From Chlamydomonas reinhardtii (lineage: Eukaryota > Chlorophyta > Chlorophyceae > Chlamydomonadales > Chlamydomonadaceae): DNA of 64,000 bases. Shown in pieces: positions 40,538 through 53,100 of this stretch. The translations under genes were made by a program, and so were the position numbers. The notes under the pieces were generated by a model that did not search any database, had not been told where the DNA came from, and saw nothing but the letters and a program-made list of their open reading frames with translations. The DNA lies in contig NC_057020.1 in NCBI RefSeq assembly GCF_000002595.2, positions 2,711,452-2,775,451 on the forward strand, in the 5' to 3' direction. Within the stretch, counting starts at the first letter, position 1. Every line of letters begins with the position of its first letter.

Positions 40538-43500
40538 ATGAGCACCTTGCCACACGACCAGGCGCTGGCTCCTCCAGCAGCGTCTGAGCCAAGCTCCAGT
40601 GCTTCCTACATGCGCTGCACATCCGTGTCTTCGCCCGAGCGGCAGTCGGCAGCAGAGCTGCATGAATGCGCTCCTCAGCAACGCCGTGTGTCGTCCCCGT
40701 CGCACCGTCTTGAGGTGACAGCCGAAGCGGCGCAGACCCACGGCATCCTGCACGCTAGCGCAACAGGCAATGCTCCGCAGCCCAGCGCGACCGCTCTTAT
40801 CGCCGTGTTGTCCGAAGGCACTTCCCCTGGTGAGAACTGCATAGATTATGTTCTGCTTTTTTGACGTGTGCGACTGCCGGGCAGCTCAGCCCGCAACCCC
40901 GCCCCTTCGGCTCTGCACGGCACCCACGCGCAGTTCACAAGTAGTCGGGTGGCACCAGCAGCCAGGCCCCTGGCCCAGGCGGTCCGCCCTGGTAAACCTA
41001 ACCTGAAACTCCCAATCCTTGTATTCGACGTGTTGCTTACAGAGATATGCCCTTACGTAACGGTGCTGATGGACGCCGACGAGACGGGGCCCCTGCCGGA
41101 GCAGAGCGCGCGCAGCGGCGGCGCCTTCACACCGCGCCGCAGCACCAACGGCCACAGCGGCAACGATGACGACGCCTCCACCTCCTCAGCCCACACCCAG
41201 CCCGGGACGTCCATCTCTGCACGCGCCTCCCCACCGCTGCTGCCGACCAGCCCCGGCTATGGCTTTGACGGCGCCGGCGGCTCCCTGTATGGCTGCCTGC
41301 TGCAGCGCCTGGCGCCGCTGTCGCCGTCGCTGGCGGCCCTGGCACCGGCCCACTGGGGCGACGTGGATGCGGTGGTGCAGGCCCTAGCCGCCGACCTGCA
41401 GGGCGGGCCTGGCGGCGCCGGTCTGGCACCAGCCGCCTCACCCACTGCCGCCGTGTCGCGGCTGCCCGTGCCGCTCATGCCGGACTCGCCGCCGCCCCCA
41501 ACGCAGCAGCAGCCGGGCACGCCGGAGTCGCCGCTGCACTGTCTCGAGGCGGCCGCCGCTACTGCGATGGCTGAAAAAGCGGCGCCGCCGCCTCCGTGTG
41601 CGTCCCTGTCCCGCCAGGCCTGCGAGCTTCAGGGCCTGGCTGGTGACCTGGTGGCGGTGCTGCGCCAGGCCGGCGACGACATCCGCCGGCTGCGTGCCAG
41701 GCGGCCGCGCCGGCCGCTGCTGCTGTTGCCGCGCACAGCCGCCCTGCTGGCGTCGTCAGCCGGGCGCAGCGGAGGCGATGGAGACGCCGCGCCCGGTGAG
41801 CGTCGGCGGGCGCTCAGCCGTAGCTGCAGCACTCGACACGGCGGCGGCAGGACCAGCGCCTCGCCCGCACGCGCGCCGCTGCGGCGGGCGGTCAGCGGCA
41901 GGACAAGGGAGTGGGGTGGAGGAGGCTTTGGTGGCCAGGGCGGCGCCGGCACGGGCACTCAGGCGCCGCGGCGTGAGCAGCTGCTGCTGCGCACGAGTTC
42001 GCGCGGCGCCTCGGTTCGCTGGGCCGCGTCGGCCGCGCCGCAGGCTCCGGCCGCCGCGCTGGCGCCGTCGCTCATGAGCATCACGTCTGAGATGGCGCCG
42101 GTATCACAGCCCGCGATTGTGGTGGCGCGCAGTCGGGACGGCTCGCTGCGGCCTGCCAGAACCACGAGTAAGGACGGCGCCGCGGCCTGCACGGCGGCGA
42201 CTGGGGTCAGCCGCATCCCGCGGCCACAGGGAGTAGTGGCCCAGATCAGTGCCCCTAGCGGCGGCGCCAAGGGTGCCATGTCCGAAGCAGCCGCGGCGCT
42301 GGCGGCGGCAGCAGCGGCCGCGGCGGCGGTGCAGACGCACGTGCAGTCGCTGCGGGACCGGCGGCGGGAGACGCATGGCGAAGACCCGGCCTTTGCAATG
42401 GCGCGGCTGGTGGGTAGATGGTGTTCACCACTCTTTGTGCACTGCGTGGGTGCCTGAGAGAGGCGGCGCATGCGTTGTGACGGTTGGTGCTTCTGCTTGC
42501 CGAACTTAACTCTCTGAGCTGCTCGCGCCTGCAACGCCCCGCCCCCTGCAGGAGTATCAACGCAGCTGCCGTGCCGCCCAGGAGGAAGCCGCTAGCCGCC
42601 GGGCGGCTCAGCTGCTGCTGGCGCCAGGACCAGCCGCAGTCGCTGCCGCCGCGGACCGCTCAGGGCCGCCCAGGGCTCCGCCTGCCGGCATGAGGATGTC
42701 GGCATCCTCTGTCGCGTCTCAGCCCCTGACCTCCGCGCTCCTCCTGGCATCTGCGGCCGCCGCGGAGCGTGGGTCAGGGGCCCAGGGCCCGGCCGCATGC
42801 GCCACGAATGAGGGCGAGCACATGGAGAATACGGTGTGCGCCGCTGGCGCTGGCACTGATGGCAGCAGTCAGGCGAGCACAGCAGCTGGCGTTGCGCCGG
42901 GGCCGCGTCCACCCCGGGCTGCCGTCATGTCTCGCTGCAGCTCCTCGCACTCCCTGGCCAGCGTCGCCAGCGGCATGAGCGCCATCAGCGGCGTCAGCGC
43001 CGCCGCCAGCGCCTTCAGCGCCGCCAGCTCGGCGGCTGCGCGCTGTGGTTACGGCCACGCCGGACATGGCGGCCGGGTGTGCGCGGCGTGCAGCCGCCGC
43101 GCCGCCGCAGCCGCCGCGGCGGCGGCGGAGGGTGGCGGCTCGGGGTGCGGAGGAGGCGGTGGCGGAGGCGATGGCATGGGAGCAAGCAGCGTGTGGGGCG
43201 GCGAGGGGCAGCGGGCGCAGCAGCGGCAGCAGGAGCGGGCGGTTGACGTGGCGGTAGAGCGTCTGAGCGGCGTGTTTGAGGCAAACCAGGTGAGGGCAGG
43301 GGAAGGACAAAGGGAGCTCCGTGCCTTAGCCCCTCCAGTAGGTCCAAAGGGCTTGAACGCGCCTTGGACAGCATGCGGCGGGTTTTGGTGACAGGACAGG
43401 GCTCTCGGCGTGAGGCCCCGTCTATACCTTGTCAATGCTCTCCCTCCTCTCCTGCTGCCGGTTGTCGCTGCCAGGTGTCGCTGGGTCTGACCAAGGTGGC

Positions 43501-43717
43501 GGCCTTCACCTACGCCGCGGGCGCCAAGCGCTACCGGCTGCAGCTGCTGCCGGACGGGCGTCTGGCGGTGCGGCGCGGCGGCGGCTGGGAGGAGCTGACG
43601 GCGGCGCTGGCGCGGAGCCCGAGGCTGGCGGCGGCGGGGATAACCGGGGCTGCGGTAGCCGCCGCGGCTGCCAGCGGGGCTAGTGCGGGTGCGGCCGTGG
43701 GTGCGGCCCACGGTTAA
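40538..43717 (+). CDS. Disordered protein with C-terminal GAR (GAS2-related)-like motif
   Basis: Four exons: 40538-40829, 41043-42409, 42552-43289 and 43475-43717; 879 residues. The first intron was chosen as GTGAGA to TTACAG (213 bp), which joins the frames without a stop; a model with an extra small exon at 40885-40991 is possible. Most of the protein is Ala/Ser/Gly/Pro-rich with Arg-Ser patches and no domain. A short helix-prone block (RAAQEEAASRRAAQLLL) opens exon 3. The final exon contains TKVAAFTYAAGAKRYRLQLL followed by GRLAVRRGGGWEEL. This resembles the strand-rich half of the GAR domain, in which GAS2 and spectraplakin proteins bind microtubules, including its VRVGGGW-like core. The zinc-ligand half of GAR is not evident. 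Microtubule binding is a weak inference; the gene call itself is sound. Confidence 0.68.
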
Positions 43718-44136
43718 CCCTGGGTAACGCGGAGACACCCACGCCGGCGTGGAAACTTGAAAGGATGCAGCGGGCTGCAGTATAGAACGTGTATGAAGGT
43801 TGCATAATGCTCGTATGTGAGGCTTGCAAGCTAAGGAGCGAGTGCTGCACGCGGTTTTGTTCGCGGCGATGCGTAGTCTTCAGCAGGCAATGGCCGCGAC
43901 TTCCTAACCGGTAACGCCGCTTTGCCCATTCCATATTTTCCTACTACATTTGTGAGCTGAGGGTCAGCGACTTAAACAAAGCCTAGTAATGATTGAGTAA
44001 CGTAATTGCAGCGGTTGGTCGCCGATGCCCTAAGCTCGCAGACTTGCCATAATTGCAGCTGTGAGCCGCGACGTTGGGTAAGCACAAATTTCCATACAGC
44101 CAAGTACACTGCATAGGACACGTGAACATACTGTAA
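43718..44136. other. Short tandem-gene spacer
   Basis: 419 bp between the stop of the GAR-like gene and the start of the first M11 gene. A TGTAA at 44132-44136 directly abuts the M11 start codon and is the first one after the upstream stop, so the upstream transcript may run to or into the M11 gene. Confidence 0.4.
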
Positions 44137-47100
44137 ATGGTCCCACGCGGCGCTGTCGGGGGCGTTCTGCTTGCCATTCTGGCAACGCAGCTCCTTTCCT
44201 CCAAGGCGACGACCATCACCGGTGTGTGTGGATTGTAACTGGATCACAATGTATTGTGCTCCGGTGCCAGGGCTCTATGAGCAGCGGCTTTGGCGTCAGT
44301 CGGGCCATTTCACGCGCGACGCCTTCAAACAAGCGTGGCCAATGACATGGCCGATTTCCCAAAGCAGGCTAACTCTTAATGTCGCAAACTTCTTTGACCC
44401 AACGTCGCAGGCGTCGGCATGATCCGGTACATGGAGGGCGCTCCAGCCGAGGTGCGACACCCGCCCCCTCTTCGCCGCCGTCCCCCTCCCACACGCGGCC
44501 GGCAGCAGCCGCCCCCGGGCTCAGGCGGCGCGGTGCTGGACACAGTCACCACCCCGCCGCAGCTGCAGCTGGTGTGCCCCCAGATTACTGACAACGTGAC
44601 CGGGTACCCCATGGACGACCCTTATTGTGATGTGCCACGTGTGGTTCTGGCGCAAGGCGAAGCTGCAGAACAGATGCGGGTGAGCGACTGAGCACGGGCC
44701 CGGCAGTGGCTGACAGTAACATTAGCAGCAGGTGACTGGCGTGTCACAGGTGCCTGCAGGGTGGGTCACGTTTGGTCTTAATGGGGAATACGGTAATCAG
44801 AGAACGTGCAGGGGGGTGGATTGACACGCCAGCTCCTGATCCGCCCTCTTACTTGCGACTGTTAGTGCTGACGGCTCTACTTTTGTCCCTGTTACCCCTG
44901 CAGAATGAGAATGGTTTGTCATCAGGGGACATCACGGATGTGACTCTCGACGTTTCAGCGAACGGATCCTTCACGGTCACCAGCCTCAAGACTGTGAAGT
45001 TGGGTTCCCAAAAGGGCGGCTGCAAATGCATCTACTCGGTGAGTTCTCCCACAATCTAAACGGGGGCAGGGAGGTGTAGCCGGTCATGCCGCAAGTGTCT
45101 ACATGGTACCATTATCATGTGGATGGGTTGTGGGGGGTGCTCGGATTGCCTCTGCTCTTGGATCCCGGCATGTGTAACAGTCAAATGGGGACATGGGGCC
45201 GAAGTATTGTGTTTCCGCTTGTCCCCCAAGCATCAGCTCGTCTGTCTGGCCCGCCGTACCAAGTGCCTGGCGCCCACTTGCGCTCTAACTATGATGGTGC
45301 TGGACGGTGTGTTTGTCCTCATGGTAAATGTGTCCGCAGGGCACGCCAGCTGACGACCGGTGAGCTGCATGGCCGGGTTCCCTGATATGACTGATGAGTG
45401 ATGACAGCGGACGCCCATGCATGTCAACCCTGCTGCCCCCACGCACACATGTGCACATGCAGGGTCGTGATGTACCTGCTGGACTTCTCCAGCTGCCAGG
45501 GATACGGCATGGCTGCGCCCGCCGCCCTGACGCCCGAGGTGATAAGGCACAAGTTGCCTTGCCTACCGCGCAGCTGTATGCACGTATGCGAACACGGCTT
45601 GCGCGTGTGAGATAGGGTATGACTGTGTGAGCTACGTCACCTGACTGCCCACCTCTGTGCGCAGGTTGCATGGAGGCTGCTGTCGCAGGATGGCTCAAGT
45701 GCACCTGGCAGCAGCTTCAAGGTCTGTGACCATGTGCCGTAAAGGAGGGGCTAACATATTTTGTTGTACGTGGTTACAAGGTGGTGAGCACGGCGTGCAT
45801 TCCTGTCCTTATAGATACCGAGGCCCGGGCCGGGGGGGGGACTTATAATAACGCCTGCACAGCGTTTATATATGCAGCTAGTTTGGTCCCCGAGTTGGTG
45901 ACCGAGGTGCTTTTGCTCCTGTGCTCCCATATGGGATCGACTGACCTCCCTAGCTGGGTCCGTCTTCTGCATAACCGCCTGCATCCCTCCTGAAAAGCCA
46001 ATCCCGCCTGATCCCGCTACCCGCACGCAACAGGTCGTAGGCCGCACACCGCAGAAGCACATGCTCCTCATCTTCAACTTCATTTGCGATACATTACGGG
46101 CAAATCCTCTCCTCCCTAATTCGACACTTGACACAGCGAGAAGAACCATGTTGACCACGTTGACCAGCAGGATGGATGTCTGATATGCAAATGATTGTGC
46201 CCGTGCTTGCCGCCTGCAGGCTTACCAGGAGACCTGTTCCTACGGACGACGACTGCTGAACCCCGATAATGTAGTTGTGGTTGGCCCCGTGCCGGTGCCC
46301 TGCACTGGCGCCCTCGCCCACTTCCGGCCACGCGCGGACCTTGTGGGAATCAGCCCCGCCGCCGCCAACGCCCTCCGCATGAACAGCACGCACACGGGCT
46401 GGTGGGACCTGTCGCGATCCTGCACGCCTGCTGAGATGAGCGCAGTCGAGCGTGCCGCTGAGGCTTTCGCGCAGCAGGTGCATGTCTGTGTGTACGTGTG
46501 TGTGTGTGTGCATGTGTGTTTGTGTGTGCATATGTGTGTGTATATGTGTGCGCGCGTGTCTCAGGAAAGCACAGCTGGAAAGGGCATGTGGCTCGACAAC
46601 CAAGATGGCTTTTCCCCTCTTAATTGCAAGTGCCGTCCGTTCGGCCCACCGTAATCCTTCGTCTGCGGCCTACATGCGCACTGCATGCAGATTGTGGCCA
46701 AGGACCCCAACACCGCGGACGGCAGGAAGCTTCAGGCCATTCTGCAGTGGAGGGAGCGCCGGCGGAACATCTACGTTTTGCCCCCTGGCAGCAGCTGCGC
46801 CCACTCCTGGCCGGCCATTGCCGAGTCCTTGTGCACCAGTGCCACATGCGGCGTGTGAGTATGCCAAGTGCTACGTACTGTTTGTCTTTCTGGGTCCCCT
46901 CGTTCATTCCTGCTGTCGCCGTGTGTCGGCCGAAACCCCCTCATCAGTCATTACAGACCACTCCGCCCCCTGGCCCTTGCACTACTCCGCGCAGGTTCGT
47001 AGATTCCAGCACCTTGCTTCCCAACGCCGCAGCCCCGCGCCCGCCCCACATCCTGATGCATGAGATGCTGCACGTGCTGGGGCTGACCCATGCGGGCCGC

Positions 47101-47986
47101 GGGTGAGTGTGCGCGGCTGCTGGCGTTGCGGTTGGATGAGAGACTGAGAGTGGGCATCGGCAGACGTACATGCTTGCTGGTGAACAATGGTAACTAGGCA
47201 CGTGCTGCCATTTCGCGTGCCGGTCCTATCCCCTTCCCGTTTACCAGGCTTAAGGAAGCGGGTGATCCGACTGACATCATGGGCACCTTCGGCGGTGCCG
47301 GCAGGGGCCTGCTGTGCCCCAACGCCCCCAACATGTACCGCATCGGCTGGGCCAAGCACATCAACGAGCCCGGCGTCGCGCCCTTCCAGATGACCGCTAC
47401 CGGCGCGTGGGGCAACCTCACCGCTGCCAACTTCACCACCAACAACTGGATCAAGGGCCTGGTCATCCCTGCCCAGGGCACCCGCGATGACAACATGATC
47501 GTGGTCAACGTGGGCGCTCAGAGCACCCAGTACGGAGCAGATACGGCTACCGGCGCTCAGGCCTACTACTTCTCCTACCGCATTAAGAACACCACCGCCG
47601 GCGGCTACGACTCTGGCCTGACCACAGACTTCCACAAGAAGGTGGTGGTCCATGCCTTCAATGGCATCCAGTCGGAGCGCGTGTTTGGCTTCAAGCCCAG
47701 CCTGCTGGACTGGGGCCCGAACTTCCAATCCAAGTCGGAAGCAGTATTCCAGAACGACGATGGCACCCTTCGGGATGTCACGGCGGACACCTGGACTTCA
47801 CCCTTCCTGGCGGTTACCAACGGTCTGGGCGGTGGCGTGAGGCTGGTGGTGCAGAGCACCTCTGACACGCAGGCCGTCGTGGACATTTGCCGTATCACTG
47901 AGAACGGCAAGGAGCTGTCGTGCGACGATGGCATTGACAACGATTGCGACGGCTTGCAAGATAATGAGGATCCCGACTGCCAGTGA
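44137..47986 (+). CDS. Secreted gametolysin-type metalloprotease (peptidase M11), copy 1
   Basis: Ten exons: 44137-44221, 44411-44679, 44904-45038, 45340-45359, 45463-45538, 45665-45721, 46220-46477, 46691-46854, 46995-47102 and 47248-47986; 636 residues. Exon 1 encodes a signal peptide (MVPRGAVGGVLLAILATQLL). A Pro-rich linker and a prodomain-like region with CPQITDNVTGYPMDDPYC follow. The zinc site is HEMLHVLGLTH (47059-47091, residue ~377 on), matching HExxHxxGxxH, with the Met-turn DPTDIMG in the next exon. The C terminus ends in DDGIDNDCDGLQDNEDPDCQ, a MopE-type metal-binding motif. M11 enzymes are extracellular and degrade Hyp-rich glycoproteins of the volvocine cell wall or matrix. Exon 4 is a 20-nt microexon, supported by alignment with the paralogue at 50169-53171. 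Three introns here are absent from that paralogue. No convincing TGTAA follows. Confidence 0.93.
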
Positions 47987-48332
47987 AGGCATGCCGCCAC
48001 CAATTACCGTAGTGTGCATGCTGCCGGACTGTCACCCCGGTTTCCTTCAGTTTGAGCAGCAGGGTCCTAGCTTGGTAAGTCGAGCAGGTAGTGGCTGAGA
48101 GTTCACTTGGTACTTGCTTCTGTCCTGGCGGAGTAGTCTAGGCAGAGCAGATTGCCCTGGTGCTAGACGGCATACGGGTGACAGCAGGTAATGACCGAGA
48201 TGATCCGGGGTGATGGTGGGAAGCCCATGGGAGTATCCCGGGCACGCCCTGCCTGCAACTCCGGAACTCGAGGGTGCCGGTTACGCATAGTGGGTCTTGA
48301 TATACACTTATACAGCAGTAAAAGCTTGCTAC

Positions 48333-48394
48333 TATATGGTATGGGCAACGATTGCAATGGCAAAGTGGACAACAGCAACTCAGACTGCATATAG
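48333..48394 (+). pseudogene. Relic or alternative last exon with a MopE-like motif
   Basis: The segment encodes YGMGNDCNGKVDNSNSDCI followed by a stop. It matches the C-terminal motif of the two M11 proteins (GIDNDCDGLQDNEDPDC) at 9 of 18 positions, including both cysteines and the NDC, G, DN and DC residues. It lies 350 bp after the stop of M11 copy 1. An AG lies upstream near 48317, so it could be an alternatively spliced terminal exon or debris of a further motif repeat. Confidence 0.5.
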
Positions 48395-49332
48395 GTGATG
48401 TCCAGCTGCATGTATACCCACCCCTCGAGGTATTCGGGTTGGTCGTGTTCATCAAGTTCAGTTGCTTGTTGCTGTTGGTAGAGGTTTACAAGTTGTTATG
48501 CATGGGTACTCAAGGAGGCGAGCAAGCAGGGTGTGGGAGGCAGGAACACTCATACGGTAGTTTGAAGCATGCGTGCTGACGCAACGCGCTCAGTCAGTGT
48601 GCACTGGGCCATTCCGCTCCACTACTAGGCTTCACCCAAGGCTCCACCTCCCCTCCCTCGCCGCATAGCGCAAGGGCCCACCCTTTCGCGCACATACGAT
48701 GGTGAAGGTGAAGTGCGAGGTGCACTCATACCTGCAAGGCACGGTGCGGGCACGCGGTAGTATCGTAAAGACAAGGGGTGTCAGCTTTGTACAGCTGGAA
48801 AATGGGCTGAGCCCCTAGAGCAAGGGATGTGACGATGGGTACCGGCGACATGAACAGCACCCTTGCAAGCCCAGCGGGACTGGCAAAGGGGCATACCAAA
48901 GGCACCGCCACGCCCTGTCCACGCCACTCCACACATGAGTCCGTGATACCTCATTCCAAATCCCTCACAAGCACCACAAACGGCTAGTGGGGCTCGGGCG
49001 CGTGATCCGGGGCCGCGACATAATTAAGGCGGGATCGGCACGCATGGTTCGGCTGTTGCACAAGATTTCGACATTCTTGCCCCAAGACGCTTGTCGTCGA
49101 CATGTTTTGATACATGGATGTAAGATATTCAGGGCCCGAGAGCTATACTCGCGGACTGAAGAAAGTCAAGATGTCCATGGACTCGCGAGGTCGCTTCTCA
49201 CTCCGGCCGAGTTTTCCCTGCCGCCTATTTTTCTACAATAGGGAATAGCAATTAATAATACGTGGCGCTCGCGGTTTGTGCCAGTATGGTACTTTTTGTC
49301 GACGCAGGCAGGCAGGCACGGACAGGGGCAAT

Positions 49333-49385
49333 CCTGGGGGGCTTCGCCCCCCCCCTGGATCGCTTCGCTCGGGGGGCTCAGCCCA
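49333..49385. repeat. GC-rich palindromic block
   Basis: The block has GGGGGGCTTCGCCCCCC followed by a partly complementary CGCTTCGCTCGGGGGGCTC. Short palindromes of this GGGCTTCGCCC kind are common as dispersed elements in volvocine genomes, including organelle genomes. Confidence 0.65.
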
Positions 49386-50168
49386 AAAAAGCGGTGCAAG
49401 GGGTGTTGGGGACAAGCTGCAGGACACAGACTGACACAGGCAGCCAGGGATAGAAGCAGCATGCGGTGGAGCACACGAGGACTCAAGGGTGGCATTCACA
49501 GTGTATAGGGCATTCAGGAGTGAGGGTATTCAGGACTGCTCCCTGGCTGGCGACGAGGGCCGCCAGGGGACGTGACACCAAAGAAAGCCGAATCTCTACA
49601 GACTGTTGAGTCCGCCGAACCGGAGATGTCACACGCTGCCACCGGAGTGCCAAACGGGCGGTCTCGATTGGTTCATACATGTTTCAAATCCGATCGCGCT
49701 AGCCCTACACAGCATGAGCTTTTCACAAAGGTGAGCGTACAAGCATCTTCTCCCTACCTCCGCGACCTGCGCCAAGGGCTTCTCCGCTTGGCGACATCAG
49801 GACAAAACTGAAGTCATTGACTCAAGGCAGGGAGTCATCCCCGGGCTGATCGACGAGCACAACGGGTCCAGCGCCCGCCCTTCTTGTGCCCATGCCGCTG
49901 AGTGAGTATTTAGCCCTCAGCGGGTGCATACCTGGATTTCCATAACGTGGCGTCTTTGCCCCCTCACCGAGACACAGACAATCCTTCCAGGTAGGAACTA
50001 AGCCAGCTTGCTACGCTGCAAAACGAAATGTATTCCCACTTCAAGTGTCTCGCCAGCTTCCTATCTCCCTTCTAGTGCACCAGGGTAGCTGCTAAGACAC
50101 GGCCACAGTACTCTGAGTAGCACCCCTGCTGCCACGCTCGCAGGTTCGGTGCCCCGCGCGAGAACGCC

Positions 50169-53100
50169 ATGTCGCTGGCGACGCGGCGCTTCGGCGCCGC
50201 AGCGGCACTTCTAGTCGCCGCATGCGTGCTATGCACAGCTCCTGCGTGGGCTCAGAATGAGACTACTGGTGAGCGGACGCACCAGTAATGGCGAATAGAT
50301 ATCACTTGCCTGCAATGGCACAGACCTCTAGGGCATACGGACAGTTCAGCTTGTAGCATGGCAGCTACTGCGTTACAGGAAGGGGATCCCTGGCGCGACC
50401 TGGTCTCACTCTCCCTGTGTGACTCCCAACGGCGATCCCTGCGCTTGCGAACGGGTTGCTATGCCTTTCTTGCGTAACCTGGGTTGTCGTGGGTCCTACA
50501 TGCACTGAGGTGCTTCGGTTTGCTCGCTCGGGCACTGGTTCGTGCACTTGACTTGACGGAGCTAGCTGCACGCAGACGGACTGGTTCGCGGTCATGAACA
50601 TGCGTCGACCTGCGTGCCGTGCCATACCCTAACAATCAGCATGTTGCTTATGTATCACTTGATGCTGCAGGCACCGGCATGGTCAAGACGAAGAGCGCCT
50701 TCCGTTGGATTCGCCCACCTCCCGCCCGCCCGCCTCCCTTCCGCCGGCCTCCGCCTGCGCAGACCCCATATGTGCATAAGGTCGAGTACACAGAGCTGCA
50801 GATCCTGTGCCCCCAGACCATCGACTCGGTGACTGGGTACCCCATGGACGACCCGAGATGCAACGTGCCCCGTGCCACCGTTGCTGCTGGCGAGGAGGCG
50901 CTGACCATTCGTGTGAGTCGGGAAGCCTGCAGATCGTGTGCTCTGTAGCCATTGGACGGGCGTGTTTCGCTGTCTTTCCGACCACTGGCTGGGCGGCTAA
51001 GATTGCCGGTCAACCTGTTTGGTCTTACAGAACGAGTTCGAGCTACTGAATGGTGACGTGCTCAACGTGACCCTTGAGGAGGTGGACACGCCCGAGAACC
51101 CCAGCCGCCGCCGCCTTCTGTCCATCATTCGCGAGGAGCAGCGCACGGGCCGCGTCCTGCTGGCCACCAGCGCGGAGCTCCCGACCCCCACGTTCAGGTT
51201 GAAGAGCCTGAAGAGCATCCTTAAGGGTTCCCAGAAGGAGGTGAGGCTTTTGATTGCAGTGGCTACGTGAGGGATGCACCGGTCCGTGCCTGCGAGTATG
51301 CATGGTGTCCAGATATCCAGACATATGTGCTTCCCTTGCCACCGACAGATTTACGCCGGCAAGCCCATTGACCTGCGCACGATTGTGTACATCATGGACT
51401 TTAGCAGCTGCAAGCTGTCCGGCTGGTCGGCCCCCGCCACCCTGACCCCCGAGGTGCGTTCCAAGCAGCAGCGGCTGTGAGCACGGTATGACGGTATGAG
51501 GTCGTGAGGCACACGGCATCCCTGCAACCTTATGACCAAAGTGTCAGAACTACCCAAAACGCGCTCTTGACGCATAAAATCAAGAACGCTCCAATGTTTC
51601 TGCACCCCACAGAAAGTCACGTCGGACATGCTGCGCGGCGCCAGTGCCCCCACCAATAACCTGGCTAACTACTATGGGGCCTGCTCGTACGAGAAGACCC
51701 TGTTCAATCCCGACAACTTCTTGGTGCTGGGCCCGGTGCCCGTGCCCTGCATTGGTGGCGTCACGCCGCCGCCCCGTCCTCCGCGCCCGCCGCGGCCGCC
51801 TCCGCGCGCCGGCTCCACCATTTCGTCCCTGTCGCGCCGTAACGACACCTACGACGACTGGTGGGATCTGTCCAAGTACTGCACTGCCTCGGAGCAGCAG
51901 GCTTGGGAGCGCGCCGCTGAGGCCTACGCCCAGGCGGTGAGTCGCATGGGCGGCGGGTTGCACCAGGGCGCGGGTGTTCGATTTCAGCTGGCAAGCGATC
52001 TTATCTTAAGTGGCCCCAAACGCGTGTCGCTTGCAGATTGTCGCTCAGGACCCCAACAGCGCGACCGGCAAGAAGCTCCAGGGCATCCTGCAGTGGAGGG
52101 AGCGCCGGCGGAACATCTACATCCTGCCGCCCGGCGTCAAGTGCTCCTGGTCGGGCTACGCCGACGTGACCTGCACGTCGGCCACCTGCAGCGCCTACGT
52201 GCGCGGCTACTCGGACACCAACGCCATGCAGGTCATCATGCACGAGGCGATGCACAACTACGGCCTCGAGCACGCCGGCCGGTGAGCACAGCAGCCCCGC
52301 AGGGTGTGGGAGTTCGATGATGTGTATGCGACTTGGAAAAGGGACAGACTTTTAGGGGAAAGGCTTACCAGAAGGGGTGCACCGCACCATGCTCTATGGT
52401 GGCAAGCGGCCTGGGCCTTGGGCTCGTCAAGCACAAGTGACAAGCTGACCTTTCGTACACGTCCGTTGCCCCTGTCGCAGCGGCACACTGGAGTACGGTG
52501 ACGCCACCGACGTCATGGGCGACTTCAACAAGGCCGGCAAGGGCCTGCTGTGCCCCAACGCCCCCAACATGTACCGCATCGGCTGGGCCAAGCCCATCAA
52601 CGAGCCCGGCGTCGCGCCCTTCCAGAATGCGACCGGCGCGTGGGGCAACCTCACAGCCGCCAACTTCACCACCGACCCCTGGATCAGGGGCCTGGTCATC
52701 CCCGCCCAGGGCACCCGCGATGACAACATGATCGTGGTCAACGTGGGCGCTCAGAGCACCCGGGACGGGGCAATGAAGGCTACCGGCGCTCAGGCCTACT
52801 ACTTCTCCTACCGCATTAAGAACACCACCGCTGGCGGCTACGACTCTGGCCTGACCTTAGACTTCCATAAGAAGGTGCTGGTCCACGCCTACAACGGCAT
52901 CCAGTCGGAGCGCGTGTTTGGCTTCAAGTCCAACCTGTTGGACTGGGGCCCGAACTTCCAATCCAGGAGCAACACCTGGACTTCACCCTTCCTGGCGTAT
53001 AACAACGGTCTTGGTGGTGGCGTGAGGCTGGTGGTGCAGAGCACTTCTGACACGCAGGCCGTCGTGGACATCTGCCGCATCAGTGAGAACGGCAAGGAGC

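Larger units (their letters stand above)
47987..50168. other. Spacer between the two M11 genes
   Basis: No complete gene is seen in these 2.2 kb. Features: a MopE-motif-like relic at 48333-48394, a C/G-rich palindromic block at 49333-49385, and the presumed promoter of the second M11 gene. Confidence 0.5.

Noticed and set aside
40885-40991. Extra small exon in the GAR-like gene
   Set aside because: It can be joined in frame, but the simpler 213-bp intron from 40830 to 41042 has a better donor and acceptor and needs no weak sites.
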